This document shows positions 8,731-16,325 of a DNA stretch of 41,328 nt, in pieces. The translations under genes and the position numbers were made by a program. The notes under the pieces were generated by a model. That model worked only from the letters and a program-made list of their open reading frames with translations. It had not been told where the DNA came from and ran no database searches. The stretch's first letter is position 1. The number at the start of each line of letters is the position of its first letter. Source of the DNA: a bacterium (GTDB lineage: Bacteria; Elusimicrobiota; Elusimicrobia; Elusimicrobiales; UBA9959); contig JAKAMO010000011.1 of assembly GCA_021812825.1 (NCBI GenBank), forward strand, positions 1 through 41,328, given 5' to 3'.

Positions 8731-10034
8731 TGGACCTTTCACACCTGCCCGATTCTCCCGGAGTCTACCTGATGCGCGACGCCTCCGGCGCCGTGCTCTA
8801 CGTGGGCAAGGCCAAGAGCCTGCGCAAACGCGTGGCGCAGTATTTCGGCGAGCATCCGGCGGACAAGCGCGGCAAGGTGCCGAGCCTCACCGCCCTGATA
8901 CGCCGCATCGACTACATCGCCTCCGCGAGCGAGCGCGAGGCCCTGCTCACCGAGCGCCAGCTCATCCACAAGCTGCAGCCCTTCTTCAACGCGATGTGGA
9001 AGGACTCCAAGACCTACCCTTACATAGAGCTGACGAAGGAGGACTTCCCCCGCCTGCAGTTCACCCGCCGCAAGCTGCGCGGCCACGGCCTCTATTTCGG
9101 CCCGTACCCGAAGGTGGAGCCGCTGCGAAAGCTCCTGTCCTTCCTCTGGCGGATAAAGTTCATAGACCTGCGGCGCTGCCGCTGGGACTTCTCCCTCGCG
9201 AAGCCGCTGGAGGAGAAAAAGATCAAGGCCTGCCTGTACTTCCACACCGGGCAGTGCACGGCTCCCTGCGCGGGGCGCATCTCGCGCGGGGACTACCAGG
9301 CGCTGGCCGGCCGTGTGGCCGACTTCCTCCGGGGCGACTTCGAGAAGCTGCGCTCGGGCTTCACGGAGAAGATGAACAAGGCCTCCAAGGGCCTTAAATA
9401 CGAGGAGGCGGGGCTCTACCGGGACTTCCTGACGGCCTTCGACCATATGCGCGAGCGGGTCCTGGTAGGCAAACTGGAGCTGGATTTCCTCGAGAGGTCG
9501 GTGGGCCGCACAGGCGCGGTCACCGCGCTGAAGGACGCGCTGGGGCTTAAGCGCCCTCCTGCCCATATCGAGGCCTTCGACACCTCCAGCCTGTTCGGCA
9601 GGCAGGCCGTGGGCTCTTCGGTCTGCTTCGTCAACGGCGAGAAACACGCCGCGCATTACCGGCATTACCGGATAAATTTCAGGAATACGGAGTCCGGCTC
9701 CAACGATTTCGCGATGATAGAGGAGATAGTGGGGCGGCGGCTGGCCCAGCTGAAGAAGCCCGGCGCCGAGATCCCGGACCTGCTGCTTATCGACGGCGGT
9801 CCGGGCCAGCTGGCGGCGGCGATGAAAGCGCTGGGCGCGGCGAAGATGAAGATCCCCGTGATAAGCCTGGCCAAGCGGCTGGAGGAGATCTATTCCCCCC
9901 TGCACGCCAGGCCCATACTGCTCGACCGCGCGCACCCGGGCCTGCGGCTGCTGCAGGCTCTGCGGGACGAGGCGCACCGCTTCGGGATAACGTATCACCG
10001 CAAGCTCCGCGGCAGGTCGGAGCTCTCTGAGTGA
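8730..10034 (+). CDS. uvrC: Shortened UvrC-type excinuclease subunit
   Basis: A 434-residue UvrC-like nuclease for nucleotide excision repair. The GIY-YIG domain is intact (GVYLMRDASGAVLYVGKAKS, with the metal ligand Glu75). Cys150, Cys168, Cys176 and Cys180 match the UvrC iron-sulphur cysteine cluster, and the last two spacings (7 and 3) are those of classic UvrC. A UVR-like region follows near residue 225. The RNase H-like second nuclease keeps its expected acidic/His residues: Asp284 (EAFDTS), Asp355 (IDGGPGQL) and His416 (DEAHRF). Classic UvrC is about 600 residues. This one ends after the second nuclease and lacks the C-terminal helix-hairpin-helix pair, and the segment between the UVR region and the second nuclease is short. 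It is translationally coupled to murJ. Confidence 0.88.
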   Translation: MDLSHLPDSPGVYLMRDASGAVLYVGKAKSLRKRVAQYFGEHPADKRGKVPSLTALIRRIDYIASASEREALLTERQLIHKLQPFFNAMWKDSKTYPYIELTKEDFPRLQFTRRKLRGHGLYFGPYPKVEPLRKLLSFLWRIKFIDLRRCRWDFSLAKPLEEKKIKACLYFHTGQCTAPCAGRISRGDYQALAGRVADFLRGDFEKLRSGFTEKMNKASKGLKYEEAGLYRDFLTAFDHMRERVLVGKLELDFLERSVGRTGAVTALKDALGLKRPPAHIEAFDTSSLFGRQAVGSSVCFVNGEKHAAHYRHYRINFRNTESGSNDFAMIEEIVGRRLAQLKKPGAEIPDLLLIDGGPGQLAAAMKALGAAKMKIPVISLAKRLEEIYSPLHARPILLDRAHPGLRLLQALRDEAHRFGITYHRKLRGRSELSE

Positions 10035-10045
10035 CTTAGGAGCGT

Positions 10046-10264
10046 GAGCTCATGGGGATGGAACGCAAAACACGGCGTCGCGCACTGGCCTGTGGCCGTG
10101 CCGCATAAAGAGCTATGCTCAACAAGCGGCCACCGTGCGCGCGCCTCGGCACACTGCGGTGTCGCTTCGCTCCACCCGACCCTCGCGCTTACGCAAGCTC
10201 GGGTCACAGAACTGTCGCTTCGCTCCATCCCGCGACGGTTTTGCTAACCCATCCCCATGATCTC
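10046..10264. repeat. Non-coding 219-base element bounded by inverted repeats
   Basis: A perfect 12-base inverted repeat, TCATGGGGATGG (10050-10061) and CCATCCCCATGA (10249-10260), extends to 16 bases with one mismatch (10046-10061 and 10249-10264). Inside are a 14-base direct repeat GTCGCTTCGCTCCA (10161-10174 and 10214-10227) and a smaller hairpin around GCTTACGCAAGC. No convincing reading frame covers it. It fills most of the 316-base gap between uvrC and the next gene. It could be a MITE- or REP-like element or a structured RNA; no clear target-site duplication is seen. Confidence 0.6.
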
Positions 10265-10350
10265 CCGCAATTTATAGCATCAGCCTGCCTAAGTTTTCGG
10301 CCATCAGCATACTCCCTGATACATTATCCCTCAGCTGGAGGAAAAACAAA

Positions 10351-10656
10351 ATGACTAAAAATGAAATTCTGATGAAGATGAAGGCGTATACGCCGTTCCA
10401 GCAGGCGGTCTGGAAGGCCTGCATGGAGATACCTTCCGGCCAGACGCGCAGCTATAAGTGGATAGCGGAACGGATAGGGAAACCCGGGGCCGTGAGGGCC
10501 GTCGGCAACGCCCTGGGAAAGAACCCCTTCGCGCCTGCGGTCCCCTGCCACAGGGTCATCAAGTCCGACGGCACTCCCGGGGGCTTCTCCGCTCCCGGAG
10601 GAATGAAGGCAAAACTGGAACTATTGAGAAAAGAGAGCTCCAGAAAGGCGGGGTAA
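10351..10656 (+). CDS. Methylated-DNA--protein-cysteine methyltransferase-like protein (MGMT domain only)
   Basis: A 101-residue protein comprising just the DNA-binding/active-site domain of O6-alkylguanine-DNA alkyltransferases. The active-site motif PCHRVI is intact with Cys66, preceded by the helix-turn-helix segment RAVGNALGKNPF. The cysteine argues for a real alkyl-acceptor and against an alkyltransferase-like (ATL) protein, in which it is usually tryptophan. The N-terminal Ada/Ogt-type domain is absent. GGAGG lies 9 bases before the ATG. It stands alone between two non-coding repeat elements. Confidence 0.87.
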   Translation: MTKNEILMKMKAYTPFQQAVWKACMEIPSGQTRSYKWIAERIGKPGAVRAVGNALGKNPFAPAVPCHRVIKSDGTPGGFSAPGGMKAKLELLRKESSRKAG

Positions 10657-10699
10657 GACAAGGACCGCCCCGCTTGCCAGCTTTAAAGCCGGATCAGCA

Positions 10700-10851
10700 G
10701 TCTTGTTGAAAAAAGCCTACTCTGATGTATTTTGAGCCGATTTTGAAGCCGAGCCGCAGCGATGCGAAACGAGCATTCTCGACGAGAGACTGTGAGTAGA
10801 GCGGCGCAAAGGCGCCGGCCAAAAGACGCTGAAAGGGGCTTTTCAACAGAC
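10700..10851. repeat. Non-coding element with imperfect terminal inverted repeats
   Basis: GTCTTGTTGAAAAAAGCC at 10700-10717 is matched by GGCTTTTCAACAGAC at 10837-10851, an inverted repeat with small gaps. The interior has short palindromes (CTCGACGAG; GGCGC...GGCGCC) and no convincing gene. It ends 2 bases from the stop codon of the minus-strand regulator gene, so one arm could double as its terminator. Confidence 0.45.
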
Positions 10852-10853
10852 CG

Positions 10854-11699
10854 TTACAGATCGCGTACTTTGGCCAGCCGGCCTTCCACATAGAACAGGG
10901 CCGTGTTGCCGGTCCTGGCCGTGACGCCGCTGCCCTGAGCCATGGCCAGGCTCTGCAGGAGTAGCGGCATATAACCGTTCATCGCCTCTCCGGCCTCCGC
11001 GCGGAAGAAATTCCTCGTCCTGTGACGCAGGCGGCCGGAGTCGGCCAATTTGGAGGTATAGGCTTCCAATTTGCGGAGCAGTTTCTCGTCCAGCGCCTCC
11101 CGGCGCAGGCCGGTCTGCCACTGAGGAGAACCTGACTTGTAGCCGTCGGAGCCTTCTTTCGCGAGCACCCCAGCTTTGGCCAGTCGTTGCAGCGCTTTTT
11201 TAGCGCAGGCCGGGGAAAGTTGCAGCGGACCGGATAGTTCATCCGGGGTCCAGACCCCGGTATCCGCGCCAAGGGCTGTAAAACAGACGAAAGTATCGTA
11301 GTCCGCCAGCACCGCTTCTATCTGCTGTAGCGAAAGCCGCCTGCGCTCCTGCTTCATTATCCCTTGCCCGTCCGCCGCGGTCGCAGGATGCGTACCGCCC
11401 GCCGCGACGGAGACCAACGGCGCTATTACCGCCGCGTAAGTTTCTTCTCCTACGACCGTCCTCATCCACGCCGTAATAAGCCCGTTGGACTGCCGGCTTA
11501 AAGGGACCGGACCGAGGAACGGCAGCAGTTTCAACAGCAATCCGCCTTCCGGGCAGTCGCCCTGCTCCAGAAGCAGGTAGCGCCGGTAGGTTATTCCCAG
11601 CGCGGCCTGGCCGCCGCAGCCGTGGTAGAACTTGTAAGCCGTCTGGTAGCCGGCTTCCTCACGGAGCTTCTTCAGAGTATCCGAGAATTGAGTTTTCAT
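10854..11699 (-). CDS. TIGR02147-like DNA-binding regulator, type A (split locus)
   Basis: A 281-residue cytoplasmic protein with an XRE-like helix-turn-helix at residues 5-60 (FSDTLKKLREEAGY, then ALGITYRRYLLLEQG). A winged-helix-like segment at about 125-190 (GVWTPDELSGPLQLSPACAK, then LAKAGVLAKEG) and a C-terminal domain ending LFYVEGRLAKVRDL follow. This layout resembles the TIGR02147 family, whose roles are largely unknown. It is paralogous to type B next door and to the C-terminal half of the fused gene at 19357. It lies in the same reading frame as type B, separated by one TAG and 9 bases. No SD is seen before its ATG, so translation may depend on the upstream gene. Family name is moderate confidence; a DNA-binding role is inference. 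Confidence 0.72.
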   Translation of the reverse strand: MKTQFSDTLKKLREEAGYQTAYKFYHGCGGQAALGITYRRYLLLEQGDCPEGGLLLKLLPFLGPVPLSRQSNGLITAWMRTVVGEETYAAVIAPLVSVAAGGTHPATAADGQGIMKQERRRLSLQQIEAVLADYDTFVCFTALGADTGVWTPDELSGPLQLSPACAKKALQRLAKAGVLAKEGSDGYKSGSPQWQTGLRREALDEKLLRKLEAYTSKLADSGRLRHRTRNFFRAEAGEAMNGYMPLLLQSLAMAQGSGVTARTGNTALFYVEGRLAKVRDL

Positions 11700-11708
11700 G
11701 CTGGTGGC

Positions 11709-12560
11709 CTAAAAATCCCTTACCTGTACGATGCGTCCTTCCGCATAGAAAATGGCCGTGGAGGGGCTCTTTTCCCGCACGGTATATCCGTACGACGCCT
11801 CAATCGCGAACCGCAGCAGAGGCGGAAAATGTCCCATGAACTGATGCCTGTCCGCGCGCACGAAGAAACCTTCCCGCAGCCGCGTTTCGGCCGACGCCGC
11901 CAAACGAGTAATGTACTCGTTCACTTTTTTCAGCAGCTCAGGCGACACAGTGTTCAACTGCGGACATTGTATCATCCTGTCGGAAAATGGGCACCTGTAG
12001 ACGCCCTGCTTCACCTTTTTCGCTATCCCGACCGACGCAAGCCTCTTCAGGGCGGCCTCGACCTCGCCCTTCTTGAGGTCCAGCGCCTCGGCCAGGGACG
12101 CGGCCGTCCATAATCCGGTATCAGCGGTAATGGCCGTATAACAGATGTAGGTCGGGTAGTCGGCCAGCGACGCCTCGAACTGCTCGTGCGTCAGATAGTA
12201 GACCCGCTCCCGCATCATCGCGCGCACCAGGCCGTGCATCGGGGCCTGCTGGGCATCCTTTGTCTTCGCCGGAAGTATGGGCGCGACGAGCTGGTCGTAA
12301 ACCGCTTCGCCGGCGCGGGTCCTCAGCCACGCCGTTACCAGCCTGTTGGCCGGCGGGGTCAGGGGGATAAGCCGCAGAGCAGGGATCAGCCTGCCCAGCT
12401 TTCCGGCTTCCGGCAATACGCCGCTTTCCATCAGCATGTATTGCCGGTATGTGAACCCCAGCGCGGCCTGGCCTCCGTTATCATGGAAGAATCTGTAGGC
12501 CGTGGAAAAACCTGAGGCTTTCCGGAGTTCCTGCAAAGTATCTGAAAATACCGTGGACAT
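11709..12560 (-). CDS. TIGR02147-like DNA-binding regulator, type B (split locus)
   Basis: A 283-residue paralogue of the downstream type A protein, with the same order: XRE-like N-terminal domain (FSDTLQELRKASGF, then YRQYMLMESG), winged-helix-like middle (GLWTAASLAEALDLKKGEV, then LASVGIAKKV) and a C-terminal domain ending IFYAEGRIVQVRDF. Type B proteins carry the segment MMRERVYYLTHEQFEASLAD, absent from type A. SD-like AGGAGAG lies just before the ATG. A possible promoter is TTGTAA about 19 bases from TAAAAT (12602-12607). It is first in a two-gene unit with type A and probably autoregulated or acting on the adjacent exported-protein genes, which is inference. Confidence 0.72.
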   Translation of the reverse strand: MSTVFSDTLQELRKASGFSTAYRFFHDNGGQAALGFTYRQYMLMESGVLPEAGKLGRLIPALRLIPLTPPANRLVTAWLRTRAGEAVYDQLVAPILPAKTKDAQQAPMHGLVRAMMRERVYYLTHEQFEASLADYPTYICYTAITADTGLWTAASLAEALDLKKGEVEAALKRLASVGIAKKVKQGVYRCPFSDRMIQCPQLNTVSPELLKKVNEYITRLAASAETRLREGFFVRADRHQFMGHFPPLLRFAIEASYGYTVREKSPSTAIFYAEGRIVQVRDF

Positions 12561-12629
12561 TGTCTCTCCTGGCGTATGGGCCTCAAATTCCCGTCCTCAA
12601 GATTTTACATTTTTCCAGTTCCGCGTTTA

Positions 12630-12675
12630 CAAGCCCGTCACGGCCGGCCCCGATCAGGCCGCCATGACGGGCTTG
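12630..12675 (-). terminator. Hairpin downstream of the 12685 lipoprotein gene
   Basis: Eleven-base perfect stem CAAGCCCGTCA (12630-12640) and TGACGGGCTTG (12665-12675), with a further GGCC pairing inside. It lies 10 bases past the lipoprotein stop codon. There is no strong T-run after it, so termination is likely but not certain. It also abuts the possible promoter of the regulator pair. Confidence 0.5.
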
Positions 12676-12684
12676 CAGCGCCGC

Positions 12685-13512
12685 TTAATGCCAGGGATGA
12701 TAATGCTCGGGCCGGCACTCGCCTTTGTAGGTATAGATCTTCCTGGTATCGGACGCGTGGCCGGTATAATCGGCCAGGCTCTTCCCCCCCTGCAGGAAGC
12801 TCGCCTTGATGTCGCGGTCGGTGGTCTCGTAGTAGTAGCGCACGAACATCTCGCCGGGATGGCTGACCAGCACGGTATGGCAGCCGGGAGGAACGTCATG
12901 GTAGTAGCGGCGGCTGCCTTCAACGGCGCCCCCCGCGAGGACCGGGCGCGGCGCCTGTATACCGTCGGTATCCGGCAGCCGCCCGTCCGCCAGGAGTTTC
13001 CGCACTTCGGTCCTTGCGGCCTCGACCGAGGGCCCGCCGGTCCTGGCCTGGGGCTTATCGTCGCAGACCAGCTCCTCCTCGTCGAAGGAGCAGCTTTCCG
13101 TGCCTTCCTCCTCGGGAGAGTCGGTCACGTTCGTGACTATGTCGCCGCCCAGGTCGAAGTTCTGCCCCGTCTGGGCCGCTGTCAGCAGGAAATGGCCGCC
13201 GATGTTGATGTCCTTGCTGAACGCTATCTCCACGCTGGTGGCGGGCTTGGCGTTATCCACCTCGAGCTTTATGGACTTCTCCAGATTGGCCATGCCCAGC
13301 GTCACCCGCGCCGGGAACTGTCCGGGGGTCAGAGTCACGGTCTTGTCCGGCTTGCAGTCCCACCAGTTCCACTGCTGGTTGCAATTGGCCGCGCCCTTCT
13401 GCGTTATGGTTATGGGCTCGTGCACGTCCAGCATGCCGCTGAATTTTATGCCGCAGCCCGCCAGCGCCGCCAACGCCGCTATCCCAGCTCCCGCCAGTGC
13501 TTTACGTTTCAT
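12685..13512 (-). CDS. Exported lipoprotein of unknown function
   Basis: A 275-residue lipoprotein with signal peptide and lipobox LAGC (Cys20). The mature part has cysteine/tryptophan-rich segment CNQQWNWWDC near residue 45, beta-rich sequence to about 125, an acidic patch (DSPEEEGTESCSFDEEELVC) and a C-terminal His-rich end, ECRPEHYHPWH. I do not recognise a family. It is probably the last gene of the unit started by the promoter at 15222-15341, 27 bases after the repeat-protein gene. Confidence 0.8.
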   Translation of the reverse strand: MKRKALAGAGIAALAALAGCGIKFSGMLDVHEPITITQKGAANCNQQWNWWDCKPDKTVTLTPGQFPARVTLGMANLEKSIKLEVDNAKPATSVEIAFSKDINIGGHFLLTAAQTGQNFDLGGDIVTNVTDSPEEEGTESCSFDEEELVCDDKPQARTGGPSVEAARTEVRKLLADGRLPDTDGIQAPRPVLAGGAVEGSRRYYHDVPPGCHTVLVSHPGEMFVRYYYETTDRDIKASFLQGGKSLADYTGHASDTRKIYTYKGECRPEHYHPWH

Positions 13513-13539
13513 CTCGATATCCTCCCTAGCTACCCATTA

Positions 13540-14259
13540 TTACCTGATACATTCCTTTATCTCTCCCAGATCGCCCTTCTCGCTGATGGAGAAGCTGGTC
13601 CTGAAAGCGCGTCCTTTGATAGTGAACTCGAAAGAGTCTCCGAACTTTACAACTTCCAGCGTGGCGCCGTTATCGAGACGCAGACTCTCCGTCATGGGGC
13701 CGCTTAGCTGCCCGTCATTGTCATAACCGTTGTGGCGCAGCAGCCAGGTGGATCCGTCAGAATGGTAAATGGTCCCGTCATTGTCATAACCGCCGCGGCG
13801 CAGCACCAGTTTCTGCCCGTTCGGCCAGTAAATGGTCCTGTCATTATCATAGCCGTCGTGGCGCAGCAGGAAGACGTTCCCGTTCTGCCATTTGAGCGTG
13901 CCGTCGTTGTCATAACCGGAATGAGTTACCCGCGAAAAGACCATTCCGGTCGCGGCGGCGTCCGCGGCGTATGTCTGGCAACGATCGTAGCCGTCCTGAT
14001 CGTCGTCGTCATTGCCGTCGTTATCGTGTCCGTCGCAGTTCCCACCGTTCTGCAGCGCCAGCACCATGCCGGCCAGCGCGGACTTTTCCATCCGCATCAG
14101 CTCGTCGTAGCTGTAGCGCAGGCGGGAAGCCGGGGCTGTTCTGGCGGCGGGGATCGAGAGTTCCTCTCCGCCTCGCGCCGCAAGCGCGCCCTTTTCGGAC
14201 TGACTCCATGAGGGCAGCGTTCCTGACAGCAATAATAGCGCGGTGATCAACATTTTCAT
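13540..14259 (-). CDS. Secreted protein with four Asp-rich 21-residue repeats
   Basis: A 239-residue protein with a signal peptide (first 20 residues, cleavage likely after WSQ). An acidic stretch at 74-92 (CDGHDNDGNDDDDQDGYD) resembles calcium-binding DxDxDG loops. Residues 115-198 form four tandem 21-residue units, each starting GYDNDG and followed by a beta-hairpin-like part such as TIYWPNGQKLVLRR. The units recall MORN-type hairpins with an Asp-rich turn; calcium binding is inference. Middle gene of a presumed three-gene unit (14313, 13540, 12685). Confidence 0.8.
   Translation of the reverse strand: MKMLITALLLLSGTLPSWSQSEKGALAARGGEELSIPAARTAPASRLRYSYDELMRMEKSALAGMVLALQNGGNCDGHDNDGNDDDDQDGYDRCQTYAADAAATGMVFSRVTHSGYDNDGTLKWQNGNVFLLRHDGYDNDRTIYWPNGQKLVLRRGGYDNDGTIYHSDGSTWLLRHNGYDNDGQLSGPMTESLRLDNGATLEVVKFGDSFEFTIKGRAFRTSFSISEKGDLGEIKECIR
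13666..13917 (-). repeat. 63-base tandem repeats inside the Asp-rich repeat gene
   Basis: Four tandem units of 63 bases encode the GYDNDG repeats. On the plus strand each carries a close variant of GTCATTGTCATAACCG. The first three units are best conserved, the fourth diverges in its second half. Exact unit length makes copy-number change by slippage or recombination plausible. Confidence 0.75.
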
Positions 14260-14312
14260 AACATTCCTCCAAACTATCCATCCCGTTCTCTTCCCCAGGC
14301 GCCTGGCGGCCT

Positions 14313-15170
14313 TCAGTCCCCGTACGGCATAGCGAACCTGAACAGGTCGGAATGCGTAGCGGCGTTCGTGAGCGCCATGCCGTCCACAGTTATAGTAAGC
14401 TCCCTGGTATTGGTGAGAACGACCCCGCCGTTCTTCCTGGAGAGCAGCGTGAGCGAGCGCCCGAGCGGGGCCATGAACTTCCCTCCGCCGGCGTATTTCA
14501 GGTCCACCGTCACGCGGGGTTCCTGCAGCGTCACGCGCACCTGCCTGGGGCCCGCCGCGCCGGGCAGCGTAACGGAAAGCATGATCTCGTCGGCGTAAAC
14601 GTAGCTCTCATTGCCGTCGTTGGCGGCGAGGGAGCCCAGGCCGTAGCTGACCTGCGCCAGTGCGCCGCCGTCGGCCCTCATGGTCAAGGTCTGGCGTTCC
14701 TCGCGGGTAACGCTCTTGTCAGAGCGCGGAAAAAGGCCGCTGTAGACGTTGCAGCTTACCATCACCTCGGTTATGTAGTAGTACTTGGCCAGGCCCACAG
14801 CCTCGCTGCCAGGGTTCTTGCCGGACACGTCCGCGGCGATCGTGCGCTCGCTCATAACGGAGACCTTGAAGCCTCCGGCGGCCAGCTCGCGCAGGACTAC
14901 GGCCATGTCGGCCTGCTCGGCGACCCTGGCTATCAGGATATTATCGGCGGCGTCCCAGTCCGGGTTCATCTTCAGCTTGCGCAGCGCCATGTTCTGCTGG
15001 TTGTTGCGCGGCGCCCCGTAAACGGGCCTCGCCTTGGCGGGCTCCGGAACGGCCGGCGCGTTCAGCCGCGCGGCGTCCCCGCCGGCGGTCCCAGCCAGGT
15101 CGGCGAACCCTCCGGCTGCGGCCGTGCCGGCCAGTCCTATCAGTACCGAGAATATCAGGCTCTTTTTCAT
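14313..15170 (-). CDS. Secreted protein of unknown function
   Basis: A 285-residue protein with a signal peptide (MKKSLIFSVLIGLAGTAAAG). The mature part begins with a low-complexity Ala/Pro region, then an alpha/beta segment at about 75-140 (ILIARVAEQADMAVVLRELA, then GGFKVSVMSERT). A beta-rich second half follows. I chose the ATG at 15170 because GGAGGGG lies 6 bases upstream; an ATG at 15185 would put five residues before the signal peptide and cover that ribosome site. It is the first gene after the promoter module at 15222-15341. No family recognised. Confidence 0.8.
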   Translation of the reverse strand: MKKSLIFSVLIGLAGTAAAGGFADLAGTAGGDAARLNAPAVPEPAKARPVYGAPRNNQQNMALRKLKMNPDWDAADNILIARVAEQADMAVVLRELAAGGFKVSVMSERTIAADVSGKNPGSEAVGLAKYYYITEVMVSCNVYSGLFPRSDKSVTREERQTLTMRADGGALAQVSYGLGSLAANDGNESYVYADEIMLSVTLPGAAGPRQVRVTLQEPRVTVDLKYAGGGKFMAPLGRSLTLLSRKNGGVVLTNTRELTITVDGMALTNAATHSDLFRFAMPYGD

Positions 15171-15221
15171 GTTCTTCCCCTCCATCCAGCCGCCGGTTCA
15201 CGACCGCGGCTTCATGTATAT

Positions 15222-15341
15222 AGTGTAGTCTTCATGCAGGCTCCGCGCATGAGGAAGGAGACCTACGCAGGAACGATATTTACGCCTAATCCAGTTGCCC
15301 GGCCGGCTTACGCCGCGCTATGGCCCAAAAACCCAGTTTTG
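15222..15341 (-). promoter_or_regulatory. Composite promoter module, copy a
   Basis: Read on the minus strand: A/T dyad CAAAA-N5-TTTTT (15327-15341), CGTAAG (15307-15312), CATGC (15247-15251) and the -10 hexamer TACACT (15222-15227) exactly 19 bases further. The -35 is ATGCGC with a 17-base spacer. A second CGTAGG (15262-15267) lies 16 bases before CATGC, as in copies g and h. The dyad here sits in a longer palindrome, CTTACGCCGCG and CGCGGCGTAAG. It would drive the 14313-13540-12685 unit. Confidence 0.7.
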
Positions 15342-15395
15342 GTACGCGGCGTAAGCGCTGTTCTCCGGCAGCATTCGTTCCTGCCTTACGGCCTC

Positions 15396-15998
15396 TTACC
15401 TGCGCATCAGCCCCACTATGAAGTTCCAGACGTCGTTCGCTATGTTCTGCGAAGCCTCGGCCGACTGGAAGCGCTCTCCGGAACGGTACAGGTTGTCCAT
15501 GACGATCACGTAATTCTTCCCATAGACGGAATCCCACTGGCCAGCCGCGTTGAACGCCAGTTCCACGCTCTCGATCTGCAGCCTGTTATAAGTGACGGCC
15601 TGCGCGGGCAGCTGCACCAGCCCGTCGTTGCCCCAGCTGCTGTTCTGGGACAGCTCGCCGCTGATGTAACCGGCGCCGTGCCATTCCGGCATGAGCTTTA
15701 TCTGCTTCTCGGCCGTGCCGGGAATAACGCCGCCCAGGCTGCTGTTGAAGGGGATGAGTTTGTAATGCACCTTCAGGTAGGCGTTGACCTCTCCGGCCTT
15801 GCCCGCCAGCATGCCGGAGCCTTTATAGGCTATCACGTACTTCTGGCCGGCCTGCACGGTGCTCACCTCGGCCAGCACCGCCGGGCCGTTAACCGCGGCC
15901 ACCGCGCTCTGGTTCATGTAATTGTTAGGATAGCCGGAGGCCATCGCCCCGCCCGCCGCCATCACCGCCAACGCAACCGCTATCATCGCTTTCTTCAT
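15396..15998 (-). CDS. Secreted protein of unknown function (ASGYPNNYMNQ type)
   Basis: A 200-residue protein with a clear signal peptide ending AMA-SGYP. The mature part is beta-rich (AGQKYVIAYKGSGMLAGKAG; YLKVHYKLIPFNSS) and ends with a helical segment, NDVWNFIVGLMRR. I do not recognise a family. A decayed fragment of a second copy lies at 21157-21230. It is probably last in the unit 16326-16054-15396. No terminator with a T-run is obvious before the 15222-15341 promoter module. Confidence 0.8.
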   Translation of the reverse strand: MKKAMIAVALAVMAAGGAMASGYPNNYMNQSAVAAVNGPAVLAEVSTVQAGQKYVIAYKGSGMLAGKAGEVNAYLKVHYKLIPFNSSLGGVIPGTAEKQIKLMPEWHGAGYISGELSQNSSWGNDGLVQLPAQAVTYNRLQIESVELAFNAAGQWDSVYGKNYVIVMDNLYRSGERFQSAEASQNIANDVWNFIVGLMRR

Positions 15999-16053
15999 AA
16001 TCCGTGTTATCTCCTTCAGGTAATATAGTTTTAAACTTCCTTAGAATAGACCG

Positions 16054-16275
16054 TTAAGCGTATTCCGCCGCGCAGCGTTCTCTCCTGCCGCTGCCGCCGG
16101 TCAGAGTATTCCGGCGCCGGCGGACTTGGGCACGCGCGGGTGGACCTTCAGCCCACCTTCCGGCAAAACCCTCCTTAAGTCCGGCGGCCGTGACGCCACA
16201 GAAAGCGCCAAAATCCGCCGCATTTCCCCCGCCTGCCATGCACAGCACGGACGCCACCATCGCACATTTCTTCAT
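16054..16275 (-). CDS. Small secreted protein, possibly a truncated gene
   Basis: A 73-residue reading frame beginning MKKCAMVASVLCMAGGGNAA, a good signal peptide, with AGGGG 10 bases before the ATG. The rest is short and becomes arginine-rich (QVRRRRNTLTGGSGRR), unlike its exported neighbours. That suggests a gene cut short after its signal sequence, although a small secreted peptide is possible. Coding status is uncertain. Confidence 0.45.
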   Translation of the reverse strand: MKKCAMVASVLCMAGGGNAADFGAFCGVTAAGLKEGFAGRWAEGPPARAQVRRRRNTLTGGSGRRERCAAEYA

Positions 16276-16325
16276 GCCTTCTTCCCCTAAAATATAATCG
16301 CCCAAATTATCTGGTTCCGGCCCGG

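Noticed and set aside
10044..10354. Small plus-strand reading frames between uvrC and the alkyltransferase gene
   Set aside because: They lie in the palindromic element, have no ribosome site and translate to Cys/His/Ala-rich sequence explained by the repeats.
13666..13917. CRISPR-like array
   Set aside because: The repeats are contiguous 63-base in-frame coding units without unique spacers and no cas genes are present.
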